From the NCBI GenBank assembly GCA_027081695.1, contig JALWJI010000148.1, positions 1 through 12,577 on the forward strand: DNA of 12,577 bases, given 5' to 3'. Under the pieces are notes generated by a model, which was not told the DNA's origin, made no database searches, and worked only from the letters and a program-made list of their open reading frames with translations. Of this stretch, positions 12,326 to 12,577 are shown in pieces; the first letter of the stretch is position 1; each line of letters opens with the position of its first letter. This stretch comes from Acidilobaceae archaeon. GTDB taxonomy: Archaea > Thermoproteota > Thermoprotei_A > Sulfolobales > Acidilobaceae. A program made the translations under genes and the position numbers.

Positions 12326-12577
12326 CTGCGGCTTAGTGTACGTTTCTCGTATTTGTCTTCTCCTCTCTACTTCTCTCTGGAGCCATATTTCTAGTAGGAT
12401 GCATGTGCTGGGGTCATGGAAGTTTCTAGGACCACACTCGTCGAAGAACGGGCAAGTCGTACAGGGTATTCTTATAGCTGTAGACATGTCTATGAGGAGA
12501 CTCACTTTCTTTGCTCTATCCTCTATAGTGAAGAGCCTATAGGTTCTCCTACCATTTACGGATACTTGTTCTCTTTT
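12308..12577 (-). CDS. RPC34/TFE-beta-like transcription factor, Fe-S C-terminal end (partial)
   Basis: The gene runs off the right edge. The minus-strand frame is open from the edge to TAA 12308-12310, giving 89 residues with no start needed inside; a GTG at 12505 is internal. The key signature is I-P-C-T-T-C-P-F-F-D-E-C followed by D-P-S-T-C-I-L-L-E-I-W-L, a C-x2-C-x5-C-x10-C set. It closely resembles the C-terminal 4Fe-4S motif of RNA polymerase III subunit RPC39/RPC34 and its crenarchaeal orthologue, the beta subunit of the initiation factor TFE. TFE-beta pairs with TFE-alpha to help open promoter DNA with archaeal RNA polymerase. The tail after the cluster is Arg/Lys-rich (about 25 residues). 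The N-terminal winged-helix part is outside the window, so orthology rests on the Fe-S motif alone. Confidence 0.78.
   Translation of the reverse strand, partial: KREQVSVNGRRTYRLFTIEDRAKKVSLLIDMSTAIRIPCTTCPFFDECGPRNFHDPSTCILLEIWLQREVERRRQIRETYTKPQIKVKQ

Noticed and set aside
1..12577. Mobile element, prophage or defence island
   Set aside because: No transposase, integrase, terminal repeats or target duplications; gene content is core crenarchaeal housekeeping.

Overview
The window looks like chromosomal DNA of a hyperthermophilic crenarchaeon (Thermoproteota), probably Desulfurococcales-like. The pointers are a geranylgeranyl reductase (archaeal lipids), a two-domain protein disulfide oxidoreductase, an ACL5-like aminopropyltransferase, an archaeal Trm1, a THEP1-type NTPase, and the Fe-S C-terminus of an RPC34/TFE-beta-like subunit. 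Start contexts carry AGGTG/GAGG ribosome binding sites and TATA boxes about 26 bp from likely transcription starts. I see no insertion sequence, prophage, CRISPR array or tRNA. Family names come from motif recognition, not a database search.

Layout. Positions 1-406 (+) are the C-terminal end of a beta-hydroxyacid dehydrogenase, convergent with a polyamine aminopropyltransferase (434-1351, -). That gene is divergent from a phosphoglycolate-phosphatase-type HAD enzyme (1467-2165, +). The 164-bp gap at 2166-2329 holds a perfect 21-bp palindrome and a structured, possibly RNA-coding element. Next come an Lrp/AsnC regulator (2330-2824, -) and a geranylgeranyl reductase (2906-3973, -). The reductase is divergent from an HD-domain phosphohydrolase of the SAMHD1/dGTPase type (about 4170-5801, +). 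An unrecognised small gene lies at 5825-6196 (-).

The 300-bp divergent gap at 6197-6496 contains a candidate box C/D guide RNA whose 12-nt guide can pair with the universal 530 loop of 16S rRNA. It is followed by two overlapping uncharacterised genes (6497-6844 and 6786-8087, +). The second resembles the non-catalytic C-terminal part of GH38 alpha-mannosidases without the catalytic domain. A protein disulfide oxidoreductase (8126-8860, -) is divergent from a small Cys-containing HTH regulator (9019-9405, +), with a near-identical 12-bp repeat at both ends of the shared promoter region.

The right end is a compact overlapping operon: a COG1395-like HTH regulator (9585-10571), a THEP1 NTPase (10555-11121) and Trm1 tRNA G26 dimethyltransferase (11102-12283). 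It converges on the partial TFE-beta-like gene (12308 to the window edge, -). The unifying theme is housekeeping information processing, lipid/polyamine metabolism and redox. The most novel-looking items are the candidate small RNAs, the HTH protein flanked by two similar domains, and the uncharacterised overlapping pair.
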